From: Candidatus Nitrotoga sp. HW29
GTDB lineage: Bacteria; Pseudomonadota; Gammaproteobacteria; Burkholderiales; Gallionellaceae
Assembly: GCF_924101635.2 (NCBI RefSeq)
Contig: NZ_CAKMAA020000056.1
Coordinates: forward strand, 1-64,000
Direction: 5' to 3'
DNA length: 64,000 nucleotides
Under the pieces are notes generated by a model. The model had not been told where the DNA came from. It searched no databases and saw nothing but the letters and a program-made list of their open reading frames with translations. Position 1 is the stretch's first letter; every line of letters starts with the position of its first letter. Shown piece after piece: positions 8,901 to 18,243 of the stretch. Made by a program: the position numbers and the translations under genes.

Positions 8901-9410
8901 TGCTCGCTTACGGCGTGCAGCGCGCAGGAATGCCATTCCAATTGCCAAAATGGAAGCTGCAGCAAGCGCTAGGCTGGCAGTGGAAGATGCCGGTATGGGA
9001 GAGGGATTGGTGACTATCAGAGTGCGTGTCTGCGATATGACAGGGTTATTCGACGAATTAACAACGTTCCACGTTACGACATAAGTGCCCACAGGGAGTA
9101 ACCCAAGGTTCGCGGTCTTTGTATACGGCTCTAACACAGCAAGGCAGACTGTGGTGGGGAGCTCTAGGGGAGAGGGGGGAAATGTTGACGTCAGGTTGAT
9201 TTGGTTACCAATTCGTGTGATCACGGGCGGGGTGATGGACGTACAAGTGAGTTTACCAGAAAGCACAGCGAGTACAGGCTGACCGGCAATTGGCTGCGGG
9301 GGAGAAAAGTCGAGGCTTTCATAATAGGCGATAGCCCTGGGTGATAACAGCAACAACATTAATGACAGAGCGATCACAGGACACGCTGTTCGACAAAAGT
9401 GCATGATCAT
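8898..9410 (-). CDS. Exported protein with C-terminal sorting-like tail
   Basis: A 170-residue protein. The signal peptide covers residues 1-28 (hydrophobic core VIALSLMLLLLS, cut near AIA). The middle is beta-rich and threonine/proline-rich with two cysteines (C56 and C88). The C-terminus has PSPIPASS, a hydrophobic span and an arginine cluster (RAARRKRA), the layout of PEP-CTERM/IPTL-CTERM sorting tails, although the PEP motif itself is replaced by PIP. It is probably a cell-surface or envelope protein. The ATG lies five bases after a 12-G run that overlaps its ribosome site (see separate entry), suggesting length-dependent translation. Confidence 0.65.
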   Translation of the reverse strand: MIMHFCRTACPVIALSLMLLLLSPRAIAYYESLDFSPPQPIAGQPVLAVLSGKLTCTSITPPVITRIGNQINLTSTFPPSPLELPTTVCLAVLEPYTKTANLGLLPVGTYVVTWNVVNSSNNPVISQTRTLIVTNPSPIPASSTASLALAAASILAIGMAFLRAARRKRA

Positions 9411-9415
9411 GTTCT

Positions 9416-9427
9416 CCCCCCCCCCCC
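9416..9427 (-). promoter_or_regulatory. Poly-G tract (12 G) at ribosome site
   Basis: The plus strand has twelve consecutive C. Read on the minus strand this is G12 followed by AGAAC and the ATG of the surface-protein gene. The G run provides the Shine-Dalgarno region. Homopolymers of this length are slip-prone, so spacing to the start or to an upstream promoter could change between cells. Confidence 0.6.
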
Positions 9428-9881
9428 GCGTTGTTATTCGATTGCCATCCGCGCGCGATCTTCAACAGACAGTACATTGTTTTAATTGAATGTGAAAATT
9501 TCGCACACCCTAATTGTCTTGATAAAAACGACATGAAGATATCCCCCAAGTTATTTGATTAAGAACGCGATAAATTGCTGGTGAGGTACTATGCTATTCC
9601 ATTTATTTTATGGCCCCATTTATTCTAGAGGCCTCTTTCTATCCCGACGTGGAAACACAACTGAGCAATCATCAGTGCGCCCCTCTTTATGCAATATACC
9701 ATGCGCTGGTCTTGCTTCTGCCAATATAGATAGTCTTCCTATGCATTATCAGCGAAGATTAGCCTCACTGTCACCAACTTCCGCTCAACGCCTTTTACTG
9801 TTATTTAGTTGCGTGATGGCGTCGATAAGCATCCTGCGTTTGGCTGGCCGCGAACGGTAATGGTTTTACTGGAACGTTCCA
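9428..9881. other. Gene-free stretch between two minus-strand genes
   Basis: I see no supported gene. An 89-codon plus-strand ORF at 9591-9860 begins after GTGAGGT and ends with a hydrophobic span and basic residues (RLLLLFSCVMASISILRLAGRER region), but its composition and lack of any recognisable family make it doubtful. The part next to 9428 presumably holds the promoter of the surface-protein gene. Confidence 0.4.
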
Positions 9882-10640
9882 CTAGTTTTCAACCTGCCTA
9901 GACGGCGAAATCTGCCACTGCTTTAATTCACGGCGTCGCTGGGCATAATCGGGGCAGGCAATTTCGACTACCTGCCAAAACGCAGCAGAGTGGTTCATCT
10001 CGATCAGGTGGGCGAGCTCATGTACTACGACGTAATCAATCAAGCGTAACGGCATTTTGATCAGTTGCCAGTTGAGGCGCACATCGCCGCGGGTGGTACA
10101 ACTGCCCCATTGCGTGTGCGCGGAGGAAAGCTTCACCATGCGCGGTGCTACGTTCATTAGAGGTGCGTAGTGAGCGACGCGTTCGTTGAATAGGTTTTTC
10201 GCCTTGCGTTGATACCACTGTGTGACAGCGTGCTCTATCAATGCTTCGTTCGCATCGTCTGTGACATGCACAAACAATTGCGTGTCTTGCAGCAGTGGTG
10301 GCGTAGCAAACAAGCTGACGACTACATGCAGGGTAAGTTTCTCGCCGATGAAAAAGAGGGACTGTCCATCTCGCCATTGCGGCGAAATGGGTTTCTTCGC
10401 TTGCCAATTCTCAAGTTTTTTTACCACCCAATGCGCTTTATCCTGCAACACATCGTTTAGCCATTTTTCTGAAGCGCGCAGTGGCATGTTTACCGTCAAT
10501 CCGTGATTATCGATGCGCAGGCCGATGCTACGGCGTCGATTAGTCCGTTTGAGAGTATAGGTAATCTGGGTGCCATCCAGGTTCACTGTGCGTTGTTCGA
10601 TGGCCAATGGGGTAATAAGTCGACGTAATTTTTCAAGCAT
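9882..10640 (-). CDS. YgjP/DUF45-type M48-like metallopeptidase
   Basis: A 252-residue protein with the SprT/WLM-like zincin core: VVHELAHLIEMNHS supplies HELAH (207-211) and the third ligand His217, and an upstream QWGSC-type stretch (178-182) is typical of the family. Family members are predicted zinc peptidases; E. coli YgjP is a relative. The start at 10640 is chosen because its ATG overlaps the TGA of plsC (TGATG), which indicates translational coupling. The longer ORF start at 10673 lies inside plsC. It is the last gene of the glyQ-glyS-gmhB-plsC string. Confidence 0.85.
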   Translation of the reverse strand: MLEKLRRLITPLAIEQRTVNLDGTQITYTLKRTNRRRSIGLRIDNHGLTVNMPLRASEKWLNDVLQDKAHWVVKKLENWQAKKPISPQWRDGQSLFFIGEKLTLHVVVSLFATPPLLQDTQLFVHVTDDANEALIEHAVTQWYQRKAKNLFNERVAHYAPLMNVAPRMVKLSSAHTQWGSCTTRGDVRLNWQLIKMPLRLIDYVVVHELAHLIEMNHSAAFWQVVEIACPDYAQRRRELKQWQISPSRQVEN

Positions 10641-11344
10641 CAGGGCAGCCGTGTGACCTCGGTTTCGATCCACTCTTCCACGCGCTGATTGATCTCTTCG
10701 GCCTTGAGGCCGGCGGGATCAATTGGAGTACCGATGCTCATGGTGATAACGCCCGGATATTTGAAAAAGGATTCGCGGCCCCATAGTTTGCCTGCATTGT
10801 GTGCCACAGGAACGATGGGTACGCCACTGGATGCACCGAGCAGTGCACCGCCGATTTTGTATCTGCCGCGCTGGCCAAAAGGAATGCGTGTTCCTTCAGG
10901 AAAAATCACCACGCAGAAGCCTAGCGCCAGCCGTTCTTTGCCTTGGCGTAGCAACTGCTTGATTGCCTCGCGACCTTCGCTGCGTTTAATGGCAACGGGG
11001 CTGGTCATCGCCAGTCCCCAACCGAAAAAAGGAAGCCATAACAACTCACGTTTGATCACCCATACTTGTGGCGGAAATACTTTTTGTAGCGCGATGGTTT
11101 CCCATGCAGATTGATGTTTGCACAGCACAAGACACGGTTTGGTTGGAATGTTCTCGGCTCCGCGCACGTCCATGCGGATGCCGCATACCACGCGCAACAG
11201 CCATAGCATGGTAAGCGCCCAGCCCGAGATGATGCGATAGCGTGTAATGGGATGGAACGGAAAGGTGAGTATTGCAATTAGCGTAAACAGCGGCGTAATG
11301 ACGATTTGCAGCAGCAGAAAAATCAGCGAGCGTATGAATACCAT
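10640..11344 (-). CDS. plsC: 1-acyl-sn-glycerol-3-phosphate acyltransferase
   Basis: A 234-residue inner-membrane enzyme that acylates lysophosphatidate to phosphatidate in phospholipid synthesis. An N-terminal membrane segment (residues 1-28) is followed by acyltransferase motif I KHQSAWET (His77, with Glu82 in place of the usual Asp, a variant I know from betaproteobacterial PlsC), motif III FPEGTR (148-153) and motif IV VPIVPVAHN. The open frame extends upstream to 11590, but MVFIRSLIF at 11344 gives the expected length and N-terminal helix; the extension overlaps gmhB. Confidence 0.93.
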   Translation of the reverse strand: MVFIRSLIFLLLQIVITPLFTLIAILTFPFHPITRYRIISGWALTMLWLLRVVCGIRMDVRGAENIPTKPCLVLCKHQSAWETIALQKVFPPQVWVIKRELLWLPFFGWGLAMTSPVAIKRSEGREAIKQLLRQGKERLALGFCVVIFPEGTRIPFGQRGRYKIGGALLGASSGVPIVPVAHNAGKLWGRESFFKYPGVITMSIGTPIDPAGLKAEEINQRVEEWIETEVTRLP

Positions 11345-11417
11345 ATCAGAGAAATTTTTAAATACCGTTATTCCAGCGCAGGCGAGAATGAAAAATTTAG
11401 ATTTTTTAGAGATGCCA

Positions 11418-11948
11418 TTAAATGAGGGTGGAAACAACTGCGGCCAGATCACGATAAACCAGTGTGCCTTCTGGCAGGTTGCCCTTGGCTTGGGTTTTCG
11501 ATCCCTTGCCGGTAAGTACCAGTATCGGCTGTGCACCCATTTGGGCGGCGGCTTCGAGATCGCGTAACGCATCGCCGACCATAGGCACATCCTTCAGGTT
11601 CACGTTATAGCGCAGGGCGATGGTTTCCAGCATGCCGGTTTTAGGTTTGCGGCAAGAGCAGTTGGCTTCCGCTGCATGGGGACAATAGAATATTGCATCA
11701 ATGCGCCCGGCTGCCTGTGCTACGGTTTTGTGCATCTTATCGTGAATGGCATTCAGGGTAAGCATATCGAACAGACCGCGCCCTATACCCGATTGATTGG
11801 TTGCCACCACCACGCGATAGTCCGCCTGCACCAAGCGGGCGATCGCTTCAAGACTGCCGGGTAGCGGCTTCCATTCATTTGGGTGTTTGATGAATTGAGT
11901 GGAGCCGTAATTAATAACACCGTCGCGGTCAAGGATGATGAGCTTCAT
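11418..11948 (-). CDS. gmhB: D-glycero-beta-D-manno-heptose 1,7-bisphosphate 7-phosphatase
   Basis: A 176-residue HAD-family phosphatase of the ADP-heptose pathway for the LPS inner core. The nucleophile motif LDRDGVINY has Asp7 and Asp9, the TNQSGIGRG loop follows, and the zinc-binding CPHAAEANCSCRKPK (Cys-x-His, Cys-x-Cys) is the hallmark of GmhB. GDALRDLEAA is motif IV. The start at 11948 is preferred over 11960 because GGGG stands upstream. It follows glyS closely and shares its operon. Confidence 0.95.
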   Translation of the reverse strand: MKLIILDRDGVINYGSTQFIKHPNEWKPLPGSLEAIARLVQADYRVVVATNQSGIGRGLFDMLTLNAIHDKMHKTVAQAAGRIDAIFYCPHAAEANCSCRKPKTGMLETIALRYNVNLKDVPMVGDALRDLEAAAQMGAQPILVLTGKGSKTQAKGNLPEGTLVYRDLAAVVSTLI

Positions 11949-11962
11949 TGCTGGCCCCATTT

Positions 11963-14035
11963 TCAGGTTGCCAGTTTGGAGATATCAGCGACCTGATTCA
12001 TCAGGTCACCCAGTTGTTTCAGTAAGGCCAGACGGTTGTTACGCACGGCAGGGTCTTCTGCCATTACCATCACCTTGTTGAAAAACTCATCGACTACTGT
12101 GCGCGCCGAGGCTAGCAAGGTGAGCATAGCGGTGTAATCCTGTTTTTGCATTCCGGCTTCCACCAGCGGTGCGAGGCGTTGCACCGTTTCATACAGGCTG
12201 CGCTCTGCATCTTCCTGGAACAGCGCGGACTGAATGGTGGTTTCTATCGTGGCGGTTTTCTTTAGAATATTTTGAATGCGTTTGTTGGCGGCCGCCAATG
12301 CCGCTGCTTCCGGCAGTTTACGGAAAGCACGCACTGCTTCCAGGCGCGGTATTACGAGATCGATACGCGTCGGACTTTGACACACAACTGCTTCGATTTC
12401 GTCGGGAGAAAAATCGCGCTCGCGCAAATAACCGCGCAGTCGCTCGAGCATGAAGCTGTGCACATCGGCCACGACACTATTGCTCAATTTTCCAGCGGTG
12501 AAACAATCCTTACTCAATTGCAATAGTGTATCCAGTGGCAACGCCAGCGGGGTCTCGATCAGGATGCGCAACACGCCCAGCGCGTGGCGGCGTAGTCCAA
12601 ATGGATCCTTGTCACCCGTGGGAACCAGACCAATACCATAGATGCCAACCAGCGTATCCAGCTTGTCCGCCAGCGCCACCGCACAAGCCACCGCGCCCTG
12701 AGGCAATGTGTCACCGGCAAAACGCGGGCGGTAGTGCGCCGCGATCGCATCGGCCACGACCTGATTCTCGCCGTCATGCAGCGCATAATAGCGTCCCATA
12801 ATGCCTTGCAGTTCCGGAAACTCGCCGACCATGTCGGTGGTCAAATCGGCCTTGGCCAGGCGTGCCGCCAGTTCAGCCACCGATTTTTCAGCGCTGAGCT
12901 GATGCGCGATGGCGCCGGCCAGGGTGGTTATACGTTCGACGCGCTGCAATTGTGTGCCCAGCTGGTTGTGATAAACCACGTTGCCCAGCTTGGCGACGCG
13001 CGATTCCAGCGTCTGTTTGCGATCCTGGTTAAAGAAGAAGCGCGCATCGGCCAAACGCGGGCGTACCACGCGTTGATTGCCGTCGATAATATGCTTGGGG
13101 TTGTCCACCTGCATGTTGGAAACGATCAGAAATTTATTGAGTAGCTTGCCAGTGCTATCTAACAACGGAAAATATTTCTGATTCTGCTGCATGGTAAGGA
13201 TCAGGCACTCCTGCGGCACTTCAAGGTATTCCTCCTCGAACTCGCCAACATAAACCACCGGCCATTCCACCAGCGCCGTCACTTCATCCAGCAGGTCATC
13301 GGAAGGATTAATACGTGCGTTGAGTGCGTGCGCTTTAGCTTTGAGATGTTCATCAATGCGGGTGCGGCGCTTTTCAAATGAGGCGATAACCTTGCCGTGC
13401 GTCAAGAGTGCTTCTTCGTAGCTATCCGCGGATACGATTGGGATTTCACCCGTGTGCAGGAAGCGATGCCCGCTCGTTAGCCGTCCACTCTGTAGTCCCA
13501 ACACTTCGCCGGGCACGACGTGATCTCCATGCAGCATCACCAAGCCATGCACGGGACGCACAAACTGGTGGTCGGAATCGCCCCAGCGCATCAATTTGGG
13601 GGCGGGCAGCTTTTTTAACGCTTGAGTTATGAAGTCGGCTAAATAGACGCCAAGAGGTTGGCCTTTTTTTTCTATACGTGCAACGAAATATTCGGACTTG
13701 CCATCATGATTACGCTGTAATTGTTCGAACGTTACGCCTGCACCGCGCATGAAACCTTCCAGCGCTTTGCTGGGTTTTCCTTCGGCATCCACCCCGGCAG
13801 CGACTGCGGGGCCTTTGCGTTCTATCATACGATCAGCCTGCCGCGATGCGACATGGGTAATTGTCAGGGCCAGCCGACGCGGGGTAGCGAAAGGTGTGCA
13901 TATACTATCTTCGCCAGCTAATTCCTGTTCGCGTAGTTCAGCAAAGACTTCGTTGGCGAAAACAGTGGAAAGACGTTCCAGCGCCTTGGGCGGCAGCTCT
14001 TCGGTAAGCAGCTCGATCAATAAAGTCTGCTTCAT
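11963..14035 (-). CDS. glyS: Glycyl-tRNA synthetase beta subunit
   Basis: A 690-residue subunit of the bacterial alpha2-beta2 glycyl-tRNA synthetase. It starts [19 protein letters not shown], a family hallmark. An HD-like region is seen around ACAVALADKLDTLVGIY, GLVPTGDKDPFGLRRHALG is conserved, and an anticodon-binding-like helical domain lies at the C-terminus. The ATG at 14035 overlaps the glyQ stop by one base (TAATG); the longer frame to 14059 lies inside glyQ. The two subunits are therefore translationally coupled. Confidence 0.97.
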   Translation of the reverse strand: MKQTLLIELLTEELPPKALERLSTVFANEVFAELREQELAGEDSICTPFATPRRLALTITHVASRQADRMIERKGPAVAAGVDAEGKPSKALEGFMRGAGVTFEQLQRNHDGKSEYFVARIEKKGQPLGVYLADFITQALKKLPAPKLMRWGDSDHQFVRPVHGLVMLHGDHVVPGEVLGLQSGRLTSGHRFLHTGEIPIVSADSYEEALLTHGKVIASFEKRRTRIDEHLKAKAHALNARINPSDDLLDEVTALVEWPVVYVGEFEEEYLEVPQECLILTMQQNQKYFPLLDSTGKLLNKFLIVSNMQVDNPKHIIDGNQRVVRPRLADARFFFNQDRKQTLESRVAKLGNVVYHNQLGTQLQRVERITTLAGAIAHQLSAEKSVAELAARLAKADLTTDMVGEFPELQGIMGRYYALHDGENQVVADAIAAHYRPRFAGDTLPQGAVACAVALADKLDTLVGIYGIGLVPTGDKDPFGLRRHALGVLRILIETPLALPLDTLLQLSKDCFTAGKLSNSVVADVHSFMLERLRGYLRERDFSPDEIEAVVCQSPTRIDLVIPRLEAVRAFRKLPEAAALAAANKRIQNILKKTATIETTIQSALFQEDAERSLYETVQRLAPLVEAGMQKQDYTAMLTLLASARTVVDEFFNKVMVMAEDPAVRNNRLALLKQLGDLMNQVADISKLAT

Positions 14036-14931
14036 TATTTTGTCTCCCCGGTTTTGCACATCGGGAAGCCGAGTGCCTCCCGCGAATCGTAATAAGCTTG
14101 CGCCACCAGTCGGGACAACGTCCGCACACGGCCTATGTAAGCCGCGCGTTCGGTCACTGAAATAGCGCCGCGCGCATCCAGCATATTGAAACTATGCGAG
14201 CACTTCATCACCATCTCGAATCCGGGCAATACCAGTTCGGCGGCGATCAAGCGCTTGGCTTCGGTTTCATATTCATTAAAGTGCCGGAACAGCATTTCGA
14301 CGTTGGAGTGTTCGAAGTTGTATTTGGATTGTTCCACCTCGTTTTGGTGGTATACATCACCGTACGTCACGACGTTGTCACCATTTTTTGCCCACACCAG
14401 GTCATATACATTTTCTACATCCTGTAAATACATCGCCAGACGCTCCAGCCCATAAGTAATTTCGCCCAATACCGGGCGACAGGGCAGTGAGCCAACTTCC
14501 TGGAAATAGGTGAACTGCGTTACCTCCATGCCATCCAGCCATACTTCCCAGCCCAAGCCCCATGCGCCCAGCGTGGGTGATTCCCAATCGTCTTCCACAA
14601 AGCGGATATCGTGCTCACCGGTATTAATGCCCAGCGCGCGCAGACTGTCGAGATAGAGCTCCTGGATATTGTCGGGTGACGGCTTGAGTGCAACTTGATA
14701 CTGGTAGTAGTGCTGTAAGCGGTTTGGATTTTCGCCGTAGCGTCCGTCTTTGGGGCGACGTGACGGCTGTACATAAGCGGCGCGCCAAGGCTCCGGGCCA
14801 ATCGCACGCAAAAAGGTGGCGGTGTGAAAAGTGCCTGCGCCCATTTCGATATCATAGGGTTGCAACAGCGCGCAACCTTGCTTGTCCCAGAATTGTTGTA
14901 GCGTCAGGATGATTTGCTGAAATGTGAGCAT
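14035..14931 (-). CDS. glyQ: Glycyl-tRNA synthetase alpha subunit
   Basis: A 298-residue class II aminoacyl-tRNA synthetase subunit. Characteristic stretches include [19 protein letters not shown] at the N-terminus, [38 protein letters not shown] and [14 protein letters not shown]. Length matches the family. It is the first gene of the minus-strand string glyQ-glyS-gmhB-plsC-ygjP-like, so its promoter should lie in 14932-15186, where I see no strong consensus. Confidence 0.97.
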   Translation of the reverse strand: MLTFQQIILTLQQFWDKQGCALLQPYDIEMGAGTFHTATFLRAIGPEPWRAAYVQPSRRPKDGRYGENPNRLQHYYQYQVALKPSPDNIQELYLDSLRALGINTGEHDIRFVEDDWESPTLGAWGLGWEVWLDGMEVTQFTYFQEVGSLPCRPVLGEITYGLERLAMYLQDVENVYDLVWAKNGDNVVTYGDVYHQNEVEQSKYNFEHSNVEMLFRHFNEYETEAKRLIAAELVLPGFEMVMKCSHSFNMLDARGAISVTERAAYIGRVRTLSRLVAQAYYDSREALGFPMCKTGETK

Positions 14932-15121
14932 GTGACAAAACCGGCGTGATTTGTGAAAGGCGCTATTTTATTCCAATTTTAATTGGATAGTGGAACAAGG
15001 CGGGGATGAATGAACAATGGAGAAAACATTGTCTATGTTGATGAAGATAAAAAGCGGCTGGTCAAGTGATGCCGTCTTGGGATCCAGCCATTTAAGAATG
15101 GGTAGGTTTTAATTCACTGGG

Positions 15122-15171
15122 TTCCCACCTGTTCGAATATAAATCTGGTTTCAGCTCATCGAAAGGTGGGA
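15122..15171 (-). repeat. Large inverted repeat after mtkB
   Basis: TTCCCACCT-GT-TCGA at the left and TCGA-A-AGGTGGGAA at the right form a 13-pair stem around about 22 bases. It begins 15 bases after the mtkB stop on the minus strand. There is no T run, so it is better seen as an mRNA 3' stabilising or Rho-linked structure than as a classic intrinsic terminator. Confidence 0.45.
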
Positions 15172-15186
15172 ATAACAGCATTTTTA

Positions 15187-16059
15187 TTACGATTTTATAG
15201 CCCGTAAAACGGTCGCCCCGATGTCGGCCGGATTACGTACAACGAACATACCCAGCGCTTCCATCATGTCGATTTTAGCGGTTGCGGTATCGGCCTCGCT
15301 GCTGATAATAGCACCGGCGTGGCCCATGCGGCGACCAGGCGGAGCCGATAAACCGGCGACATAGCCGATGAGCGGTTTGCGCATGTTTTTCTTTGCCCAG
15401 CGGGCCGCATCTACTTCCTGCGGACCTCCGATTTCACCAATCATGAGTACCGCATCGGTCTCTGGATCATCTTCAAATGCCTTCAATACAGTAGCGAAGT
15501 CAGTTCCATTGACGGGGTCGCCTCCAATACCGATAGAGGATGATTGGCCGAGGCCGAGATCACTCATCTGGGCGACAGCCTCATAGTTCAGTGTGCCGGA
15601 GCGTGAAACAATTCCGATTCTTCCCGGGCTGTAGATATGAGAAGGCATGATGCCTACCTTGCCCACGCCGGGTGTAATAATGCCGGGTGTATTCGGGCCG
15701 ATGATAATTGAGTTGGTACCCAGCCGATAGCGCTCCACACGCACCATATCCTGAACAGGTATGCCATCCGCGATGACCACAATTGTTTTGATCCCCGCAT
15801 CGATTGCTTCCATGATTGCATCGGCGGCGAAGGGAGGCGGGGCAAAAATACCGGAAACGTCTGCACCGGTTGCCTGTACCGCTTCTTCAACGGTATCAAA
15901 TACAGGTAAGCCCAAGTGCTGCGTGCCGCCCTTGCCTGGTGTAACCCCGCCAACCACCTTAGTACCAATTTTCATTGCTTCTTCGGCGTGAAAGGTGGCG
16001 TGTTGCCCGGTAAACCCCTGAAAAATTACGTGTGAATCTTTATTTAATAACACACTCAT
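15187..16059 (-). CDS. mtkB: Malate (or succinate)-CoA ligase alpha subunit
   Basis: A 290-residue CoA-ligase alpha subunit. The CoA-binding Rossmann part has [17 protein letters not shown] and [19 protein letters not shown], and [11 protein letters not shown] carries the phosphohistidine. SucD and malate thiokinase beta are close relatives that sequence reading alone does not separate. I favour malate thiokinase because the gene sits in an operon with malyl-CoA lyase and opposite glyoxylate genes. Its ATG overlaps the end of mtkA by four bases (ATGA). If it is instead sucD, the operon would serve the TCA cycle. Confidence 0.85.
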   Translation of the reverse strand: MSVLLNKDSHVIFQGFTGQHATFHAEEAMKIGTKVVGGVTPGKGGTQHLGLPVFDTVEEAVQATGADVSGIFAPPPFAADAIMEAIDAGIKTIVVIADGIPVQDMVRVERYRLGTNSIIIGPNTPGIITPGVGKVGIMPSHIYSPGRIGIVSRSGTLNYEAVAQMSDLGLGQSSSIGIGGDPVNGTDFATVLKAFEDDPETDAVLMIGEIGGPQEVDAARWAKKNMRKPLIGYVAGLSAPPGRRMGHAGAIISSEADTATAKIDMMEALGMFVVRNPADIGATVLRAIKS

Positions 16060-17258
16060 GAGTGTTCCTTTTTTGGCGGTGTCGCTTTTTGTGCAATATT
16101 GTTAACCTCGGTTACCGCTTTTGCGGCAGCATCAGTGAGATTGCTGGCGATAATAAACGGGAAATTAGAGGCGTTGAGAATAGCCCGTCCTTCTTCAACA
16201 TTGGTACCGGCCAGCCGTACGATGATCGGCATCTTTATATTCTGATCGCGCATGGCTTGAATGATTCCTGTGGCGATCCAGTCACAACGGTTGATCCCGG
16301 CAAAAATATTAATAAGGATAATCTTAACGGCAGGATCCTGTAACACGATACGGAAAGCATTTGCGACTTTTTCCGGTGTTGCTCCGCCGCCTACATCCAG
16401 GAAATTAGCCGGTTTTCCGCCCTGCAAAGTAATCGCATCCATGGTTGCCATTGCCAAACCAGCACCATTGACGATGCAGCCCACATCCCCGTCCAGTGCA
16501 ATGTAATTTAAGCCATGTCCGGTCGCCTCAACCTCTTTTGGATCCTCTTCGTCAAAATCCCGGAGTTCGGTAATGGTCGGTCTGCGGTACAGTGCATTGT
16601 CATCAAAAGTCATTTTTGCATCCAGGGCCAACAGCTGGTCATTGTCTACGATAGCCAGCGGATTGATTTCAGCCATGATGGCATCATTGTCCCGCATACA
16701 GCGATAAAGACCCTTCATGACCTTGACTGCTTGTGGCAATAGTGCGCCTTTCAAGCCGACCTTATAGGCAACCTTGCGGCATTGAAAATCGAGCAGGCCT
16801 ACTGCTGGATCAATGACTTCCCGGATAATGCGTTCCGGCGTTTGTTTCGCAACCACCTCTATTTCCACCCCGCCTTCAGCGGAAGCAACCAACGTGATGC
16901 GCCGTGTAGCACGATCAATGATCAGTCCAACGTAATACTCGCGCATAATGTTACTTGCTTGTTCAACCAGGACGCGACGGACAAGTCTGCCTTCAGCCCC
17001 GGTTTGATGAGTAACCAGAAGACTGCCAATTATTTCATTGGCGATGACGCGTACTTCATCAATACTATTGCCTATACGGACGCCCCCCGCTTTGCCCCGG
17101 CCCCCGGAATGTATTTGTGCCTTGACAACCCAACGCGAACCGCCTATTTCTTCCGCAACCGTGGCTGCTTGGGCGTCAGTGTGAACGACGCGCCCTGGTG
17201 GTACAGGAACGCCATAGTGTTTGAGTAAATCTTTGGTTTGATATTCATGAATATTCAT
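16056..17258 (-). CDS. mtkA: Malate (or succinate)-CoA ligase beta subunit, ATP-grasp
   Basis: A 400-residue ATP-grasp subunit that, with the alpha subunit, makes malyl-CoA (or succinyl-CoA) from the acid, CoA and ATP. It starts MNIHEYQTKDLLKHYGVPVP, and WVVKAQIHSGGRGKAGGV and GLNYIALDGDVGCIVNGAGLAMATMD are conserved elements. GGGATPEKVANAFRI and INIFAGINRCDWIA complete the family pattern. It is the middle gene of mcl-mtkA-mtkB, ten bases after mcl. Specificity for malate is inferred from context. Confidence 0.88.
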   Translation of the reverse strand: MNIHEYQTKDLLKHYGVPVPPGRVVHTDAQAATVAEEIGGSRWVVKAQIHSGGRGKAGGVRIGNSIDEVRVIANEIIGSLLVTHQTGAEGRLVRRVLVEQASNIMREYYVGLIIDRATRRITLVASAEGGVEIEVVAKQTPERIIREVIDPAVGLLDFQCRKVAYKVGLKGALLPQAVKVMKGLYRCMRDNDAIMAEINPLAIVDNDQLLALDAKMTFDDNALYRRPTITELRDFDEEDPKEVEATGHGLNYIALDGDVGCIVNGAGLAMATMDAITLQGGKPANFLDVGGGATPEKVANAFRIVLQDPAVKIILINIFAGINRCDWIATGIIQAMRDQNIKMPIIVRLAGTNVEEGRAILNASNFPFIIASNLTDAAAKAVTEVNNIAQKATPPKKEHS

Positions 17259-17268
17259 AGCGTATTAC

Positions 17269-18243
17269 TCACTTAAGTCCAGGCTTGGACGCCTGTATCT
17301 GATCTGCCTTGGCAACCAAAACTTGCGCCTGTCTGATGGATGCCGCATCGATAAGGCGACCATTCAGCGAAACCGCTCCTTTGCCTTCGCGTGCGGCTTG
17401 CTCCATGTTTTCCAAAATGCTTCTGGCGCGGCTAACTTCTGCCTCGCTGGGTGTGAAGACTTCGTTGGCTAATGCAATTTGTGACGGATGGATGGCCCAT
17501 TTTCCTTCTATTCCCAGTGCGGCTGCACCGCTCGCAACCGATAAAAACCCTTCCGGATCGTTAAAGTCACCAAATGGACCGTCAATTGGTCTCAGACCAT
17601 ACGCGCGACACGCAACGACCAGTCTTGATAGTGCATAGTGCCATTGATCACCCCAGTGACGCATACGTTTTCCAGCTTCATCGGCGTCAGTAAGCATGGC
17701 GTAATTAGGGTTGGCGCCGCCCATATTGGTCGTGCGTGCTTGTGTAGACGCGGCGTAATCGGCTACGCCAAATACCATCGCCTCCATACGGGACGGACAT
17801 GCTTGAGCGATTTGTTCGATATTCGCCATGCCGAGTGCTGTCTCAATCAGCACGTGGATATTAACCGGCTTGAATTTCTTTGCCGCTTCGATTTGTTCCA
17901 TTAGCATTGCGACAAAATAGACATCGTCCGGCCTATTAACTTTGGGAATCAGAATGGTATCGAGCTTATCTCCGGCGGCTTCCATCACATCCACGATATC
18001 GCGGTAGCACCAATGTGTATCGAGACCGTTGATTCGCACCGAAACAGAACAGGCAGACCAGTCCATATCATTTAATGCTGCGATGACATTTTTGCGCGCC
18101 TGCTCTTTATCATCGGGTGCAACCGCGTCTTCCAAATCCAGAAAGACTACATCAGCACCTGCTGTTGGCGCTTTTTCAAGCATACGTAGATTACTGCCCG
18201 GCACGGCCAATTCGCTACGATGAAGTCGAGTTTTAACTGCCAC
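17269..18243 (-). CDS. mcl: L-malyl-CoA lyase, HpcH/HpaI aldolase family
   Basis: A 324-residue CitE/HpcH-type TIM-barrel lyase that cleaves malyl-CoA to acetyl-CoA and glyoxylate (reversible). Signature pieces are RSELAVPGSN, FLDLEDAVAPDDKEQAR, VRINGLDTHW and ALGIEGKWAIHPSQIALAN. Length equals that of known malyl-CoA lyases. The start is a GTG at 18243 with AAGGGGAA eight bases upstream. It leads the mcl-mtkA-mtkB operon. Citrate-lyase beta subunits are related but normally lie with citD and citF, which are absent. Confidence 0.9.
   Translation of the reverse strand: MAVKTRLHRSELAVPGSNLRMLEKAPTAGADVVFLDLEDAVAPDDKEQARKNVIAALNDMDWSACSVSVRINGLDTHWCYRDIVDVMEAAGDKLDTILIPKVNRPDDVYFVAMLMEQIEAAKKFKPVNIHVLIETALGMANIEQIAQACPSRMEAMVFGVADYAASTQARTTNMGGANPNYAMLTDADEAGKRMRHWGDQWHYALSRLVVACRAYGLRPIDGPFGDFNDPEGFLSVASGAAALGIEGKWAIHPSQIALANEVFTPSEAEVSRARSILENMEQAAREGKGAVSLNGRLIDAASIRQAQVLVAKADQIQASKPGLK

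Noticed and set aside
9591-9860. 89-codon ORF with hydrophobic, basic C-terminus
   Set aside because: No family resemblance, unusual composition and only a moderate ribosome site. Kept as part of the gap description.
15187-17258. Plain naming as sucCD of the TCA cycle
   Set aside because: The shared operon with malyl-CoA lyase favours malate thiokinase, although sequence alone does not exclude sucCD.
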